64,000 nucleotides of DNA from assembly GCA_000611775.1 (NCBI GenBank), contig KK106986.1:1997645-2061644 (forward strand), read 5' to 3'. A program made the translations under genes and the position numbers. Below the pieces are notes generated by a model. That model was not told where the DNA came from and did not search any database. It saw only the letters and a list, made by a program, of their open reading frames with translations. Below, piece after piece: positions 41,960-54,270 of the stretch (the first letter of the stretch is position 1; each line of letters starts with the position of its first letter). The DNA is from Umbilicaria muhlenbergii. Its lineage: Eukaryota; Ascomycota; Lecanoromycetes; Umbilicariales; Umbilicariaceae.

Positions 41960-42360
41960 TGTAACAGGTGGTGTTGTAGTGACGGAGATAGTACAATCAT
42001 TCAATGAACTATATCAACATTCATCTAACCACGGCGCTTGATTCAATGAACTACTGATCACATGTAGACTTGAATAAGCTAGAAGGCAGTAGACCTATGA
42101 GATTGCATTTGATACATGAGTTGAGCATGAGCTCCTAACTATGAATCTACCTGTGATTATATAATATTTTAAAAGACTCATGTGTGACTGTACTGTTCTA
42201 CATGTGTAATCTTAATGTGTGACTGTACTGCTCTGCATGTGTAATCTTACTGCTCAGGGTGCTCATGCCCTGAGCATCATGAGCAGTTGAGTGCTCAAGG
42301 TGCTCATGCTCTGAGCATCATGAGTGATTAAGTGCTTGAGGTGCTCATGCTCTGAGCATC

Positions 42361-42958
42361 ATGAGCAGTACCACATGTACACCTGCTATGCATACTCAAC
42401 AGGTACTGTTTAGTGAGAGGTGTAACATTAACTCTCCTCTCAATGTTTTCATCCTTGAAAACTTCACCTTCCTCATGCCTTTATCTGATATCAGAAAGAA
42501 GAAGTCATCTACTTCTCATTGTTTTCATTTGACTGATTCAATCACTGAGAACGGGAGGATTGTCATGCAAACATGTAATCACTGCTTAACTGATGACAAG
42601 GAGTGCAAGATGTCAGATGATTGTAACAAGTGTGACATCTGCATTCAGCTGAGTGTCTCTTGCAACTTGTTCATATCTCTGAAGGAGATCAACAAGGTGA
42701 GTGTGAAGATTCATCATCTGAAAAAGGAAAAGGATGCTGTCACAGCACAAAAGTGAGAAATAAGAGTGAAGAAAGAAAGGCTTCACAAACAAATCACTTT
42801 CCTGCAGAAGAAGCAGTCAGACTTGATTTGTACTGAACTTTAAAACATTGAAAAGTTAAAGATGAATGAGTGCACAGCTGCTACAACTGCTGATTCTTTT
42901 AACAGGCCTTCCCTCAATTTCCTTGCATCTGAGGCTTTTAATCTTATCAGTGTGAACT
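42361..42958 (+). pseudogene. Antisense accessory ORF, copy 3 (best preserved)
   Basis: 131 codons are open (42361-42756): MSSTTCTPAMHTQQVLFSER from the LTR, a basic patch (IRKKKSSTSH), then a Cys-rich segment with the spacing C-x2-C-x6-C-x5-C-x2-C-x2-C-x6-C (TCNHCLTDDKECKMSDD...) that could bind zinc, and the first heptads of a coiled coil (INKVSVKIHHLKKEKD). After one stop the coiled coil continues (VKKERLHKQITFL...) to about 42958. No enzyme domain is seen. Extra ORFs are known in some fungal Gypsy elements; the function is unknown to me. Confidence 0.65.
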
Positions 42959-43285
42959 GACTTGCTGTGAATTTCTTTGCTGAAATTGATGCAGTTTCAC
43001 TGCACAATGAGTAAGATTCTCTTCTGGTTCTCATGTGTTTCCTTCATTATCATATCCCTTTCACTTGATCAGATAGTGTGACTCATCATTTATATCTTGT
43101 TGATTTAAAATTTCTTCTACTTTGAATTCAGCATTCTGACTTTTCAGGTTGATCTCTGATGATCTTTCTTGTAATGATGTTTCCAGGTCTGCTGATTTGA
43201 GTAGTGATATGTGAAATACTGAGTGTATTCACATAGCAGGTGAAAGCTCAAGCTCATAGTTGATGCTTCCCTTAATCTTTGCAAT

Positions 43286-43537
43286 TCAAAAAGGTCTCAA
43301 CTTCATGTGGTTCAATTTGTTGCTAAGTCGCTTTGTCTTGATATTGTGACATAAGAGGTATACTTTATCCTTCTCTTTGAGAGTAGGTCCTTTAACTCTC
43401 TTTTTATTATAATATACTGCTGATCTTTCTGAGGCAAATTTGATGTTCTTTTGTAGCATTTCATGCAGGTTCTTGAGGTGATTCACTTGTACTCTTGTTC
43501 TCTGTGCTATCATTATTAGTCTCCTGACCTCATTCAT
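43286..43537 (-). pseudogene. Integrase C-terminal region, fragment C2
   Basis: 83 codons open: KGPTLKEKDKVYLLCHNIKT and RLSNKLNHMKLRPF, the linker and SH3-like region of Gypsy integrases. Confidence 0.75.
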
Positions 43538-43713
43538 AGCTGAGTTGAAACTGTAATTGATGTAAAATGATGATACTTCAGTTGTCTCTGTTGCTGCTGA
43601 GTTGTATGTTAACTGAGCTATCAGTAAGAGTTCTACTCAATTAGTTTGCTGATAATTAACATAGCTTAAGATAAAAAGACAGGCAGAACTGCATATTTAA
43701 GAACTCAGACTGC

Positions 43714-43890
43714 TTTATAACTTTCTTCTTTCAAGCTTCTTTATTCAACATCTCTGTCAAAAGTTAAGGTTGAGTACAAGCAATTACAGAGAGTTGAGTA
43801 CAGTAAGGCTGAAATGGCTGAGAAGTACTGAAACTGTGATACAATATACTCTGTCAGCCTTACTGTACCCACCTGGGTACAGGGTGAGAA
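43714..43890 (-). repeat. Right 177-bp inverted repeat with outer TTAA
   Basis: Partner of 40278-40454. TTAA follows at 43891-43894. The pair encloses 3.6 kb that holds fragments C1 and C2. Confidence 0.85.
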
Positions 43891-43900
43891 TTAAAGTTAA

Positions 43901-44285
43901 AGTGCAGAAACACCTTTGCTTCTTGCATTGCTGAAACCTTTTCACTGCTGCTGATGCAGAGCTGAGTGCTGTGATCAAGTGTCATCAAGCTTCTAAGTAA
44001 TGATCATATGACAGCTTCATCTCAGCAGTGTGAAGTGCAGAAACACCTTTGCTTCTTGCATTGCTGAAACCTTTTTGCTGCTGCTGATGCAGAGCTGAGT
44101 ACTGCTCAAGCCTCAAGTCAAGGGTTTTCCTGAGGTTTGTGATCAGATGAAGGCTTCAACTCAACATGATAATACATCTGAAGTTGTGATTTCCAGCATA
44201 TTGCAACTGTATGACACTCAATCAGATCAGTTGATGTGAAACTTTAACATCTTTGCTTGTTACATTGCTGAAACCTTTTCACTGA
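43901..44285. repeat. Degenerate 67-bp direct repeats
   Basis: A 67-bp unit beginning agtgcagaaacacctttgc occurs at 43901 and 44034, with a shorter diverged copy near 44239. No coding signal. Confidence 0.7.
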
Positions 44286-44829
44286 AAGATCCGTACAATG
44301 TTCTCAAGGTGTGATGACAGTGAGGAAAAGTTTAACATCAAGCCTAACTGAGGGGTGGTTCTCAGCAAATCATGACTGAATGAAGGCTTCACTTTGACAT
44401 TATAGCATGCCCGTGCAACACAGTCTGATGAAGTGCATCTCAGGTTGTGTATGAAGCTCAGTCATCTGAACAGGATTCTCAAGTTTAAGGCAATTTCAAC
44501 TGATGAATGAGATGAAGTGCAGTGAATCTGGCAAGTTTATTTCAATGAACCCTCAGACTGAATCATATGCACACAACCTTAATTCTGAGCACTAACAAAA
44601 TATTTCAATGAATGTTCATTGAAATTAAGCTTTCTTGATAGCCTGAATGAGCTTCTTAAGATTACTAAATTAACATTAATCACCTCATTATGAATGTCAT
44701 GAGACTCATGTTGAGGAGCAGCTGTGAGGGGTGTGAAGAATGTTGATAATAATTAATAAAAAGCAGCAGCATGAGGATCTGATGATTAATCATTAAATAT
44801 TATAACTAGTTAACAATGCATCAGTATGA
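44286..44829. other. AT-rich degenerate DNA
   Basis: No ORF or assignable repeat, apart from a small inverted motif at about 44600 (atttcaatgaatgttcattgaaat). Confidence 0.4.
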
Positions 44830-46258
44830 CACAAAGTATAACAAAAGTATGACAGTACAACAGTATAACAAAATGTCATATGTACAACAAGTACAACATA
44901 ATCATACTAAACAAAACAAAATGAAAAAGAATTAAAAAAGATAAACTTACAGTGTGCTGTCACTCCTTTGATCATCATAAACACGCATGCACAGAACAAC
45001 AACATCAGAGTTCTCAGAGATTAAAACAGTGATGATCAGAGGCTCTATCATGCATTGATCATAAAGATTGCAGAGTGATGTGTAATGAGCATAAGCTGAA
45101 TTAACCTGTGACATAAAGCATTGATCAACTTCAACTCTTTTGTAAAAGTCACAGTGAGCAGTACCTGACAGCATGTGATTGAGATTCTTTTAAATTACAC
45201 ACTCATGATGATGACTCTGCTGCATGTGAGTCAGCAGTGAGATATCATTCTGACATCACACAGAGCAAGAACTCCTGTTAAAAACATTATTTAAAAATAA
45301 ACACCTGACCCTCTTCAGACACTGAATGATTAGTTTCATTACTCTGTTTGCTCATCTCTTTCTGAAGATGTCAATCATCATGAGTTTATTTATTAATGAC
45401 ATCTCAGAGCCCTTCTCATCACACTGAGCATAAAGATTGACAGACTTGCTCAACAGAGATGAATCTTCACTGTTGTTCACAGCTGTGATTTCAAATGTTT
45501 AAATATTAATGAGCTATATATCATGTTAGCATTCATACATATATGACAGGAAGTATGACACTGCAAGAATATTAAACTGTGAACTGCAAGCTTCATGATG
45601 TTTTCTTCATGAGGTGAATACCTCTGCAATGAGGAATGATGTCATGAAGTCATCAGGTCACTCAATGAGCTGTGAAAAAGTTATAAAAAGTATAATGACA
45701 TGTTGTAAGAGAAATGATGAAGAAGAAGAACAAGAAAAGAGTATTTTAAACTTACAATAAACATGATGATTTTGTTATTTATATTATGAAGAAAGCTTAC
45801 TGCCAGCATGATATCATCACAATTAAGTGAGAGCATGTGATCAACCTTACTTTAATGCAGTTTCATGCAATCACTTTATAATCTCAACATGCTCACCTTA
45901 CAACCTCAACTGTTATGATGTCATAATGAAGTTTACAAGTGGTCAGTTGACTTCAGGGATGACGTCATGAGAAGAAGAATGCTGTGTCAGAGTCATCATA
46001 TATAATAGTATGACAGTATGACAGTATGACAGTATGACAGTACATCATTATAACTCACTTATATGATGACTCAGCAAGTAGCGCTTGAGCATTAAGTGAA
46101 AACTCTGCATGTGAAGAAAGAGACCTTCTTCCTCAGTGATCAATTTTGCCACTGAATAAAAGACATATAATCATTGCATTAACTTATCATGATTATATTG
46201 TTTATAACACCCCGTTCAACTCTTATATGATGATCATCATACACTCACCCCCTTACAA
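44830..46258. repeat. Unclassified 1.43-kb direct repeat, unit 1
   Basis: Matches, in the same direction, 46259-46731 continued at 53318-54270. It contains a 9-bp tandem run (tatgacag...) at about 46008-46045 and a 75-codon minus-strand ORF (44947-45174) without a known motif. Class unknown. Confidence 0.65.
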
Positions 46259-46731
46259 TATGATAATACAACAGTATGACAAGATGTTATATGTATGACA
46301 AATAGTATGACATCATCATATTAAATAGAATAAAATAAAAGAGAGTTAAGAAAAATAAACTTACAGTGTATCATCACTCCTCTGATTATCATAAACATGT
46401 GCATGCAGAATAACAACATCAGAGCTCTCAGAGATTAAAGCAGTAATGATTAAAAACTCTGCTGTGCATTAATCATAAAAGTTGTGAAGTGATATGCAAT
46501 AAGTGCAGACTGAATTAATTTATAACATGAAGCACTGATCAACCTCAGCTCTTCTGCAAGAGTTACAGTGAGTAGTATTTAACAGCATGTGACTGAGGTT
46601 TTCTTAAATTACATGCTCATGATGATAACCCTGCTGCATATGAGTCAGCAGTGAGGTATCATCATAACATCACACAGAGCAGAAATCTCTATTGAAGACA
46701 TCATTTAAAAATAAATACTTATGTAACAGGT
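46259..46731. repeat. Unclassified direct repeat, unit 2, left part
   Basis: Follows unit 1 head to tail. It is interrupted by Gypsy element D after the 5-bp target actta. Confidence 0.65.
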
Positions 46732-47155
46732 GATGTCATAGTGACAGAGATAATACAATCATTCAATGAACTATATCAAGGTACAATCAATCATGTCACA
46801 GGTATGATTATACCACTTGATCACATGTAAACTTGAATAGAACTAGAGGCTGTAGACTTATGAGATTGCATTTAATACATGAGTTGAGCATAAGCTCCTA
46901 ACTATGAATCTACCTGTGATTATATAATACTTTAAAAAACTCATGTGTGACTGTACTGCTCTGCATGTGTAATTTTACTGCTCAGGGTGCTCATGCCCTG
47001 AGCATCATGAGCAGTCAAGTGCTCAAGGTGCTCATGCTCTGAGCATCATGAGCAGTCAAGTGCTCAAGGTGCTCATGTTTTAAACATCATGAGCAGTATC
47101 ACATGTACACCTGCTACATGTATCAATCAGGTATTGTTTAGTGAAAGGTGTAACA
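46732..47155 (-). repeat. LTR (3' LTR of element D)
   Basis: 424 bp with TGTAACAGGTG...GGTGTAACA ends. Confidence 0.92.
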
Positions 47156-47700
47156 TTAACTTCTTCAACATTTTCATCCTCAAAAACTCAACCTTCCTCA
47201 TGCCTTCATTCAGTATCAGAAAGAAGAAGTCATCTACTTCTCATCATTCCTGTTTGACTGATTCAATCACTGAGAATGAAAGGATTGTCATGCAAATGTG
47301 TAGTCACTGCTTAACTGATGACAAGGAGTACAAGATGTTGAATGATTATAATAAATGTGACATCTGCATTCAGCTGAGCATCTCTTGTGACTTGTTCATA
47401 TCTCTGAAGGAGATCAACAAGGTGAGTGTGAAGATTCATCACCTGAAAAAGGAAAAAAATGCCATCATGACACAGAAGTGAGAGATAAGAGTGAAGAAAA
47501 AAAGACTTCACAAACAAATTACTTTTCTGAGAAAGAAGCAGTCAGACTTGATCTGTACTGAACTTTAAAACATTAAAGAACTGAAGATGAATAAGTGCAC
47601 AGCTGCTGTAACTGCTGATTCTTTTAATGAGCTTCTCCTTGACTTCTTCATGCCTGAGGCTTTTAATCTCAATGGCGTGAACTGGCTTCCTGCAGATTTC
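47089..47700 (+). pseudogene. Antisense accessory ORF, copy 4
   Basis: 130 codons open (47089-47481), with the same order as copy 3: LTR-derived start, basic patch, Cys-rich segment in which several Cys are replaced, and coiled coil (INKVSVKIHHLKKEKN). Further coiled-coil codons follow to about 47700. Confidence 0.62.
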
Positions 47701-47953
47701 TTTGCTGAAACTGATGCAGTTTCATCACACAATGAGTAAGATTCTCTTCTGATTCTTATGTGTTTCCTTCATTATCATATCCTTTTCATTTGATCAGATA
47801 GTGTGACTTATCATTTATATCTTGCTGATCTAGGATTTCTTCTACCTTAAATTCAGCATCTTGACTTTTCAGGTTGATCTCTGATGATCTTTCTTGTATT
47901 AGCATTTCCAGGTCTGCTGATTCAAGTAGTGATACATGAAATACTGAGTGTAT

Positions 47954-49084
47954 TCACATAGTGAGTGAAAGCTCAAGCTCATAGTTGATGCTTCTCTTAG
48001 TTTTAACAATTTGAAAAGGTCTCAACTTCATGTGATTCAATTTGTTGCTAGGTCGCTTCATCTTGATATTGTGATGCAGAAGATATACTTTATTCCTCTC
48101 TTTGAAAGTAAATCTCTTATCTCTCTTTTTATTATGATATACTGTTGATCTTTCTGAGGTGAATTTAATATTCCTCTGCAGCATTTCATGCAGGTTCTTA
48201 AAGTGATTCACTTGTACTCTTACTCTCTGTGCTATCATTATTAGTCCTCTGACCTCATTCATAGCTGGGTTGAAACTGTAATTGATGTAGAATGATGATA
48301 CTTCAGTTGTCTCTATTGCTGCTAAATTGTATGTTAACTGAGCTATCAGTAAGAGTTCTACTCAATTAGTTTACTGATAATTAACATAACATCATAAGTA
48401 CTGTTTCATAGTTTGATTTAATCATGCTGTCTGTTCATCCGTCTGAGGATGATATGACATTGATAACTTGTGATGAATCCTCAACTGATTCACTAATGAC
48501 TTTCAGAACTTGAAGGTGAAGAGTTTATCTTTATCAGAGATTATCTCTTTCAGCAGTTCATGATTAACTGTTATAAGTTTTAAAAACATATATGTGAGTT
48601 CCTCTGCTGATGATGCTTTATTATAAGGTATGAAGTATTCATACTTCATAAGTCTGTCAGTGATAATTAATATCAAATCATAAACTGCTTTCATCAGGGG
48701 TTCTTTCAACTTTGATAACTTAATCACAAAGTTTAATGTGATGCTTGCTCATGATCTTGATGATGTCCTTGATGACTTAAGTAAACTATATGACTTATGT
48801 TGATCTGCTTTACTTCTTCAGCAGATGTTATATTTTTAAATGATCTCTTCAATCTTCTTCTTCATGTGTGAGAAGTAATACATCCTTGTGAGTTGTTTTA
48901 TCATTTTATTAATTCCCTGATGATCATGTGTCCTGTTGAAATGACTTTCCTCTATTAGCTTCTGTTGAAGACTAATAGAAACATAGATCAAGTCTTGAAA
49001 AAGTAATAAATCTTTCTCCTTTTTGAAGCTTTCATGATTCTTAATATTCTGAAGAACCTGCTGTGTTAGCTTATTATTCTTCAA
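47954..49084 (-). pseudogene. Integrase of element D
   Basis: The zinc-binding domain (HFNRTHDHQGINKMIKQLTR) is at 48836-49084, the core (YDLILIITDRLMKYEYFIPY) at 48503-48727 and the C-terminal region (RNKVYLLHHNIKMKRPSNKL) at 47954-48262. Confidence 0.85.
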
Positions 49085-49417
49085 TGCTTTTTAAATCTTA
49101 TTTTTAAAAATGTCATTCTTTACCTGTATGATGAGGTTGAACTGTCTGTTGAAAGACATGTTCCCTTACTCATTCTTTTGAAGGATAACATGACTGATGA
49201 CTGACTTATCTTGTAAGTAATCAGCTCATTAACTGAAAGCATTCACTTTGATGTTCTCTGATCCTTTTTGATAATGAATCTTGAAATTGTATTGTGATAA
49301 TTCTTTCAATCAACGTACCTGCCTTCAATTTAAGACTTTCATTGTCATGAAATACAACAGATTCTTATGATCTGAGTATACTTAAACCTCATGTTTAAGT
49401 CCTTTCAGATACACATG

Positions 49418-50400
49418 TCATTGCTTGAATGCATTAACAATAGTTAACAGCTTCTTGTCATGTATCTTGTAGTTCATTTCAGTGTTTAAAAACTTTCTTG
49501 AATAGAAAGCTACTGACTGTAGATGTCTCTTATCATCTGATTGATTGATGCATGCTCTTATAGCTTCATCTGATGTGTTCATCTCAAGCGTAATAAGTTT
49601 CTCAGGGTTGAAACTCATGAGAATGAGTTGAGAAGTGAACTTCTTCTTCAACTCATCAAAGGCTTTCTGTGCTTCAAGTGATCACTTAAATTTCTGATCT
49701 TTCCTGATCAACTCTGTTAGAGGTGATGTGATTTTCAAATACTTCTCAATAAACTTTTTATAAAAGTTTGTGAACTCAAGGAAGAACTGTACTTCCTTGA
49801 TGTTCTTTAATACTGATCATTCAATTACAGATTATATTTTCTTAAAGTTCATCTGTAACCCTTCTGATGTTATGATGAAGCCTAGGAAGTGTACTTCCTT
49901 GAAATGAAAAAGACTCTTCTCAGGCTTTACCTGCAATCCTGCATCTTGAAGTGCTTGTAGAACTTTATGAACATGTTGAACATGCTGCTCCTTTGTCTTG
50001 AAGTAGATCAGTATGTCATTGAGGTACATAATCATGAACTGATTCAAGTATTCTCTCAGTATGTTATTAATAAAAGCCTGAAATGTTGCTGATGCATTTG
50101 TCAATTTGAAAAGCATTACCAGGTACTCATAAAGTTTTAATCTTGTTTAAAACATGATCTTTCATTCATCTCCTTCTTTAATATGAATCTGGTTGAAGGC
50201 TCCTGAAATATTGAACTTGATGAATCATTACACTCTCTGAAACTGATCCTGCAGTTCTGAAATAAGTGGCAAAGGGTAACTGTTTTTGATGATGATATTG
50301 TTCAGTGCTCAGTAGTTGACACACAACCTGAGTGAATCATCTGACTTTGATACAAACAGTATTGAATATTCAGCTGAAGATTATGATTCTCATATGAATT
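49418..50400 (-). pseudogene. Reverse transcriptase and RNase H of element D
   Basis: RT: MLFKLTNASATFQAFINNIL and MYLNDILIYF, where the YxDD catalytic box reads YLND (one Asp changed to Asn by a G-to-A transition), then FLGFIITSEG. RNase H lies at 49418-49651 (FTSQLILMSFNPEKLITLEM, then SVAFYSRKFLNTEMNYKIHD). Confidence 0.88.
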
Positions 50401-51999
50401 CTTTTCATAAGTTCTCCTTTAAGTATTCTCACAAAGCGTTTAACTTTTAAGGTGATAATGAGTAGATAAGTTGCTTCATTGATGTGCAATCTTTCATGAT
50501 CTTGATTTCATGATCTCATTCTTAATGTTTCAGCAAGGCGTTCTGATTCTTCATGACTGTAAACAATTCCTTGAAGTCTTTATATTCTTTAGGGATAGAT
50601 AACTTGATAACAGAGTCTCAGTCATCTTTGACTCATCTGCTTCACAGTATCTTTGCATCAGGATTCTTCAGTTCCTCATGTGTCTCTTTCATTGACATAG
50701 TGAAGATCTCCACACCTTCAGGTGAGTTCAGGACTGAATATAACTTATTAAAATTATCATCCTTAATGAAGTATATCTCATTTTCAGCTCAATCAATCAT
50801 TGAATTGATCACTTGAAGTCATGATATTTTTAAAACTATATCACTTCCTGGTTGCTCTGTTATGTTGAATTGAATTTTCTCTCAATATTGACTTAAATGC
50901 ATGAGCGTGAGAACCATCTCTCAGTTTACTCATTCATCATTGTGTTTCATAAAGGTCTCATTAAACTCTTGAAGTTTAAAGGGATTCTGCTTCACCTGTG
51001 TTTAAATTATGTGTTTCACAGTAAATCCTGAGTTCATGAAGTTCCCTGTACAGTCACTGTCTATCAGCAGTCAGGCTGACTGATCATTGATTTTGATTTA
51101 AACATGAAAATTGCTCATGTCTTCCTGTGCTGCAGCAGTGAACTCTCTCTGATGCATGCTGCTTAAAGGCTTCAAAATAAGCATCTTCAGGAGCCTCTGA
51201 CCTGAAGAGCCTTCTAGTTTTTTGAATTAAAAGAAAAGAACTCTAAGTTCTTCTTTACATACTTAAAGTCTTCTGAATTCACCTTCTGAGCTGAATGCTT
51301 GTTTGAATCTCTTTTGAAGTATTCATTTCAGAGTTCTCATACTCTCATATGAAGTTCTCATGAAATGTGTGCTCTGTCAGAGGTAACATATCCCCCTCTG
51401 ATGATGAACTGAGAATCTTTCAGCAGTGTCTCTTTGATTATATCTTGATAATTGGTTTCTTCATGATCTTGTCTTTGTGTAAATGCATCTCAGATGATGT
51501 AAAGAATTTATTTCTTTATCTCTTTTACCTGCTCTGCATACTCCTCTTTGTTGCTGAGGGCATCAAGTATTTCAGTGTACATTTGAATTCACTTCTCTTC
51601 ATGATTAAATAATCATTCATTATTATCTTCCTTGATAAGCTCTTCTGAGTCTTTGAAATCTGCTATTTTCATGAAGTCTTCCTCCTCACTAGATGAGAGT
51701 ATCATATCATCACTATTAATGTAATTGCCTTCTTGATTGAACTGCTTTTACTTAACTTGATGTTCTTCCGTGTCTGTGATCAGGTCTCAGTGAGAGGTTG
51801 CAGCATAATCTTTTGCCTTCTTTAATTGACATGAGAATCATTCAGAGCTGTCTTTGTCACTCTGATGAATTACACAGCTGTCATCATAACAAGCTGTTTA
51901 AGACATAATGTTATGCTGAACTGATTCCTTCAGTGCTGACTTTTTTAACACAGCAGCATATGTCTTCTTCTTTGATGAAAAGGTTTTCATTGAGATTCA

Positions 52000-52830
52000 A
52001 CAGTTGCATGTGAAATGTCCTGACTTCTCACAGTTATAATAATTTTCTTTAACTCTGATACTCTTTGATACTTGCTTGATTCCTCTCTGAAATTGATTCC
52101 TTCAGAAGATTGCATTGATTTTCATCAGCTGAGGGTTGTAGTAGAGTTGATTGTTATACTGAGTGCTTTTATGAGGTTTATTCACTTTCAGTGATACATA
52201 ATTCTTCTGACTTTTCTTCATGAATCTTTTATATGCATGGTTGTTGATGATGACTGACTTTTCAATCATTTTAACTAAGGTACTTGATCATTCTGATCAA
52301 GAGATCTCATCTTTGATGAAGTTCTTCAAGCTCTTATAATACTGCACAGTTAAAGCAGTGTCATCTTAATTTGTATACATGATGTGTCTCTGAAAGTTGA
52401 CTGCATATGTCATGACAGCTCCTTTCTGCACAATGTTGCAGATTTCACACTTCATGATCTTTTCTTGATTAATGATTTCAAACATGATTTTTATCTGCTT
52501 CTTGAACTCCTTTAAATTGATGAAGATTTCATTCATCTCATCATCATGATCCTTCTTCTCATTTTTCATATAATCTCAGAGGGTCAGCTCAAATCAATTG
52601 AGGGCATCAGACCTTAAATAAAAAAATATATACAATACTTTGTCAGCTTCCTTCTTGAACATGATGTGATTGAGATAAATATAAGTATTAAGCTGAGTGA
52701 GGAATGAACTCAACATTCTTCATTTCTTTAAGAACTTGTCTGATGATGAGATCTTGATCTTCATCTCTGATGACATCAGACTTTTAATGACTGATGAATC
52801 ATGACTGAAAGTTGTCATCCTTGTGAGGAA
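52000..52830 (-). pseudogene. gag region of element D
   Basis: The open piece 52366-52569 reads EMNEIFINLKEFKKQIKIMF, a capsid-like helix. The knuckle region near 52030 is decayed. Confidence 0.6.
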
Positions 52831-52883
52831 CTCATGAGTCACAGTTCATTTCATGACTGATATTTTAATGATGATGCTCAAAG

Positions 52884-53317
52884 TGTAACAGGTGGTGTCA
52901 TAGTGACAGAGATAATATAATCATTCAATAAATTATATCAAGGTACAATCAATCATGTCACAGGTATGATTATATCACTTGATCACATGTAGACTCAGAT
53001 AGAACTAGAGGCTGTAAACTTATGAGATTGCATTTAATACATGAGTTGAGCATGAGCTCCTAACTATGAATCTACCTGTGATTATATAATATTTTAAAAG
53101 ACTCATGTGTAACTGTACTGCTCTACATGTGTAATCTTACTGCTCAGGATGCTCATGCCCTGAGCATCATGAGTGATCAGGTGCTCAAGATGCTCATGCT
53201 CTGAGCATCATGAGTAATCAAGTGCTCAAGGTGCTCATGTTTTAAACATCATGAGCAGTATCACATGTACGCCTGCTACACATATCAACCAGGTACCGTC
53301 TAGTGAGAGGTGTAACA
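52884..53317 (-). repeat. LTR (5' LTR of element D)
   Basis: 434 bp, TG...CA ends, followed directly by the actta target copy. Confidence 0.92.
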
Positions 53318-54270
53318 ACTTAATTTTTTTCAGATGTTGAACAGATCATTTTACTGCTCTGTTTCTTCATCTCTTTCTGAAGATGTTGATTATCATGAGC
53401 TCATTTATTAATGATGACGCCTCAGAGTTTTCCTCATCACACTGAGCATGAAAGTTGACAGGCTTACTCAGTGAAAGCAGGTCTTCAATGTTGTTCACAG
53501 TCATGAGTTTAAGCATTTAAATATTAATGAGCTATACACATCATGTTAGCATTCATATAATGTATGACAGGAAGTACAACACTGCAAAGAATGTTAAATT
53601 GTAAATTATGAGCTTCATGATAATCTCTTCATAAAGTGAACACCTCTGCATGAAGATGATATCATGAAGTCATTAAGTCACTTAATGAGCTACATAAATG
53701 TTGTGAGAAGTATGACAACATGTTGTAAGAGAGATGATGAAGAAGAAACATAAAAAAGAGATATTTTAAACTTACAGTAAACATGTTGATTTTGATGTTA
53801 ATATTATAAAAAACTTATTATCACGTGTGATGTTATGCTCATTAAGTGAGGCAGGTGATTAACTTTATCTTAATATAATTTCACACACTTACTCTACATA
53901 ATCAATCACTTATCAGACTATCATGATGATGTCTATAATGATAAATTCAGAGTCAATTGATATCAAGGACAGTATCATAGAGAAGAGAAATGTTGTGTCA
54001 GAGTCATCATATAATGATATGACAGTATGACAGTACAACAGTATGACAGTATGTTATTATAATTCACTTAAATATAATAACTCAGCACTTAGTGCCTTGA
54101 CATTAAATGAAAACTCTTCACAAGGAGATGCAGAAACCTGCTTTCTTAATGATCAGTTTTATCATTTAATAAAAAACATATAATCATTGTATTGACTTTA
54201 TCATGATTATATTGCTTATGACACTCTGTTCAACACTTATATGATGACTGTTATACACTCAGCCTCTTAT
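53318..54270. repeat. Unclassified direct repeat, unit 2, right part
   Basis: Continues 46259-46731 after element D. It has the same tatgacag run near 54010-54050. Confidence 0.65.

Larger units (their letters stand above)
41960..43661 (-). mobile_element. Gypsy 3'-end fragment C2
   Basis: A complete LTR (41960-42427, 468 bp because of a small internal duplication) plus the antisense ORF and integrase C-terminus. It appears inserted into the integrase region of C1 and is itself truncated at about 43661. Confidence 0.75.
46732..53317 (-). mobile_element. Ty3/Gypsy LTR retrotransposon D, 6586 bp, full length but degenerate
   Basis: LTRs at 46732-47155 and 52884-53317. A perfect 5-bp target duplication actta lies at 46727-46731 and 53318-53322. 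The order on the minus strand is LTR, gag (52.8-52.0 kb), RT, RNase H, integrase, then LTR at the left. Removing it joins the two parts of repeat unit 2, which independently confirms the borders. Stops occur in every gene. Confidence 0.95.

Noticed and set aside
44947-45174. 75-aa Cys-containing ORF in the unclassified repeat
   Set aside because: The equivalent frame in unit 2 is not preserved as an ORF, and there is no motif.
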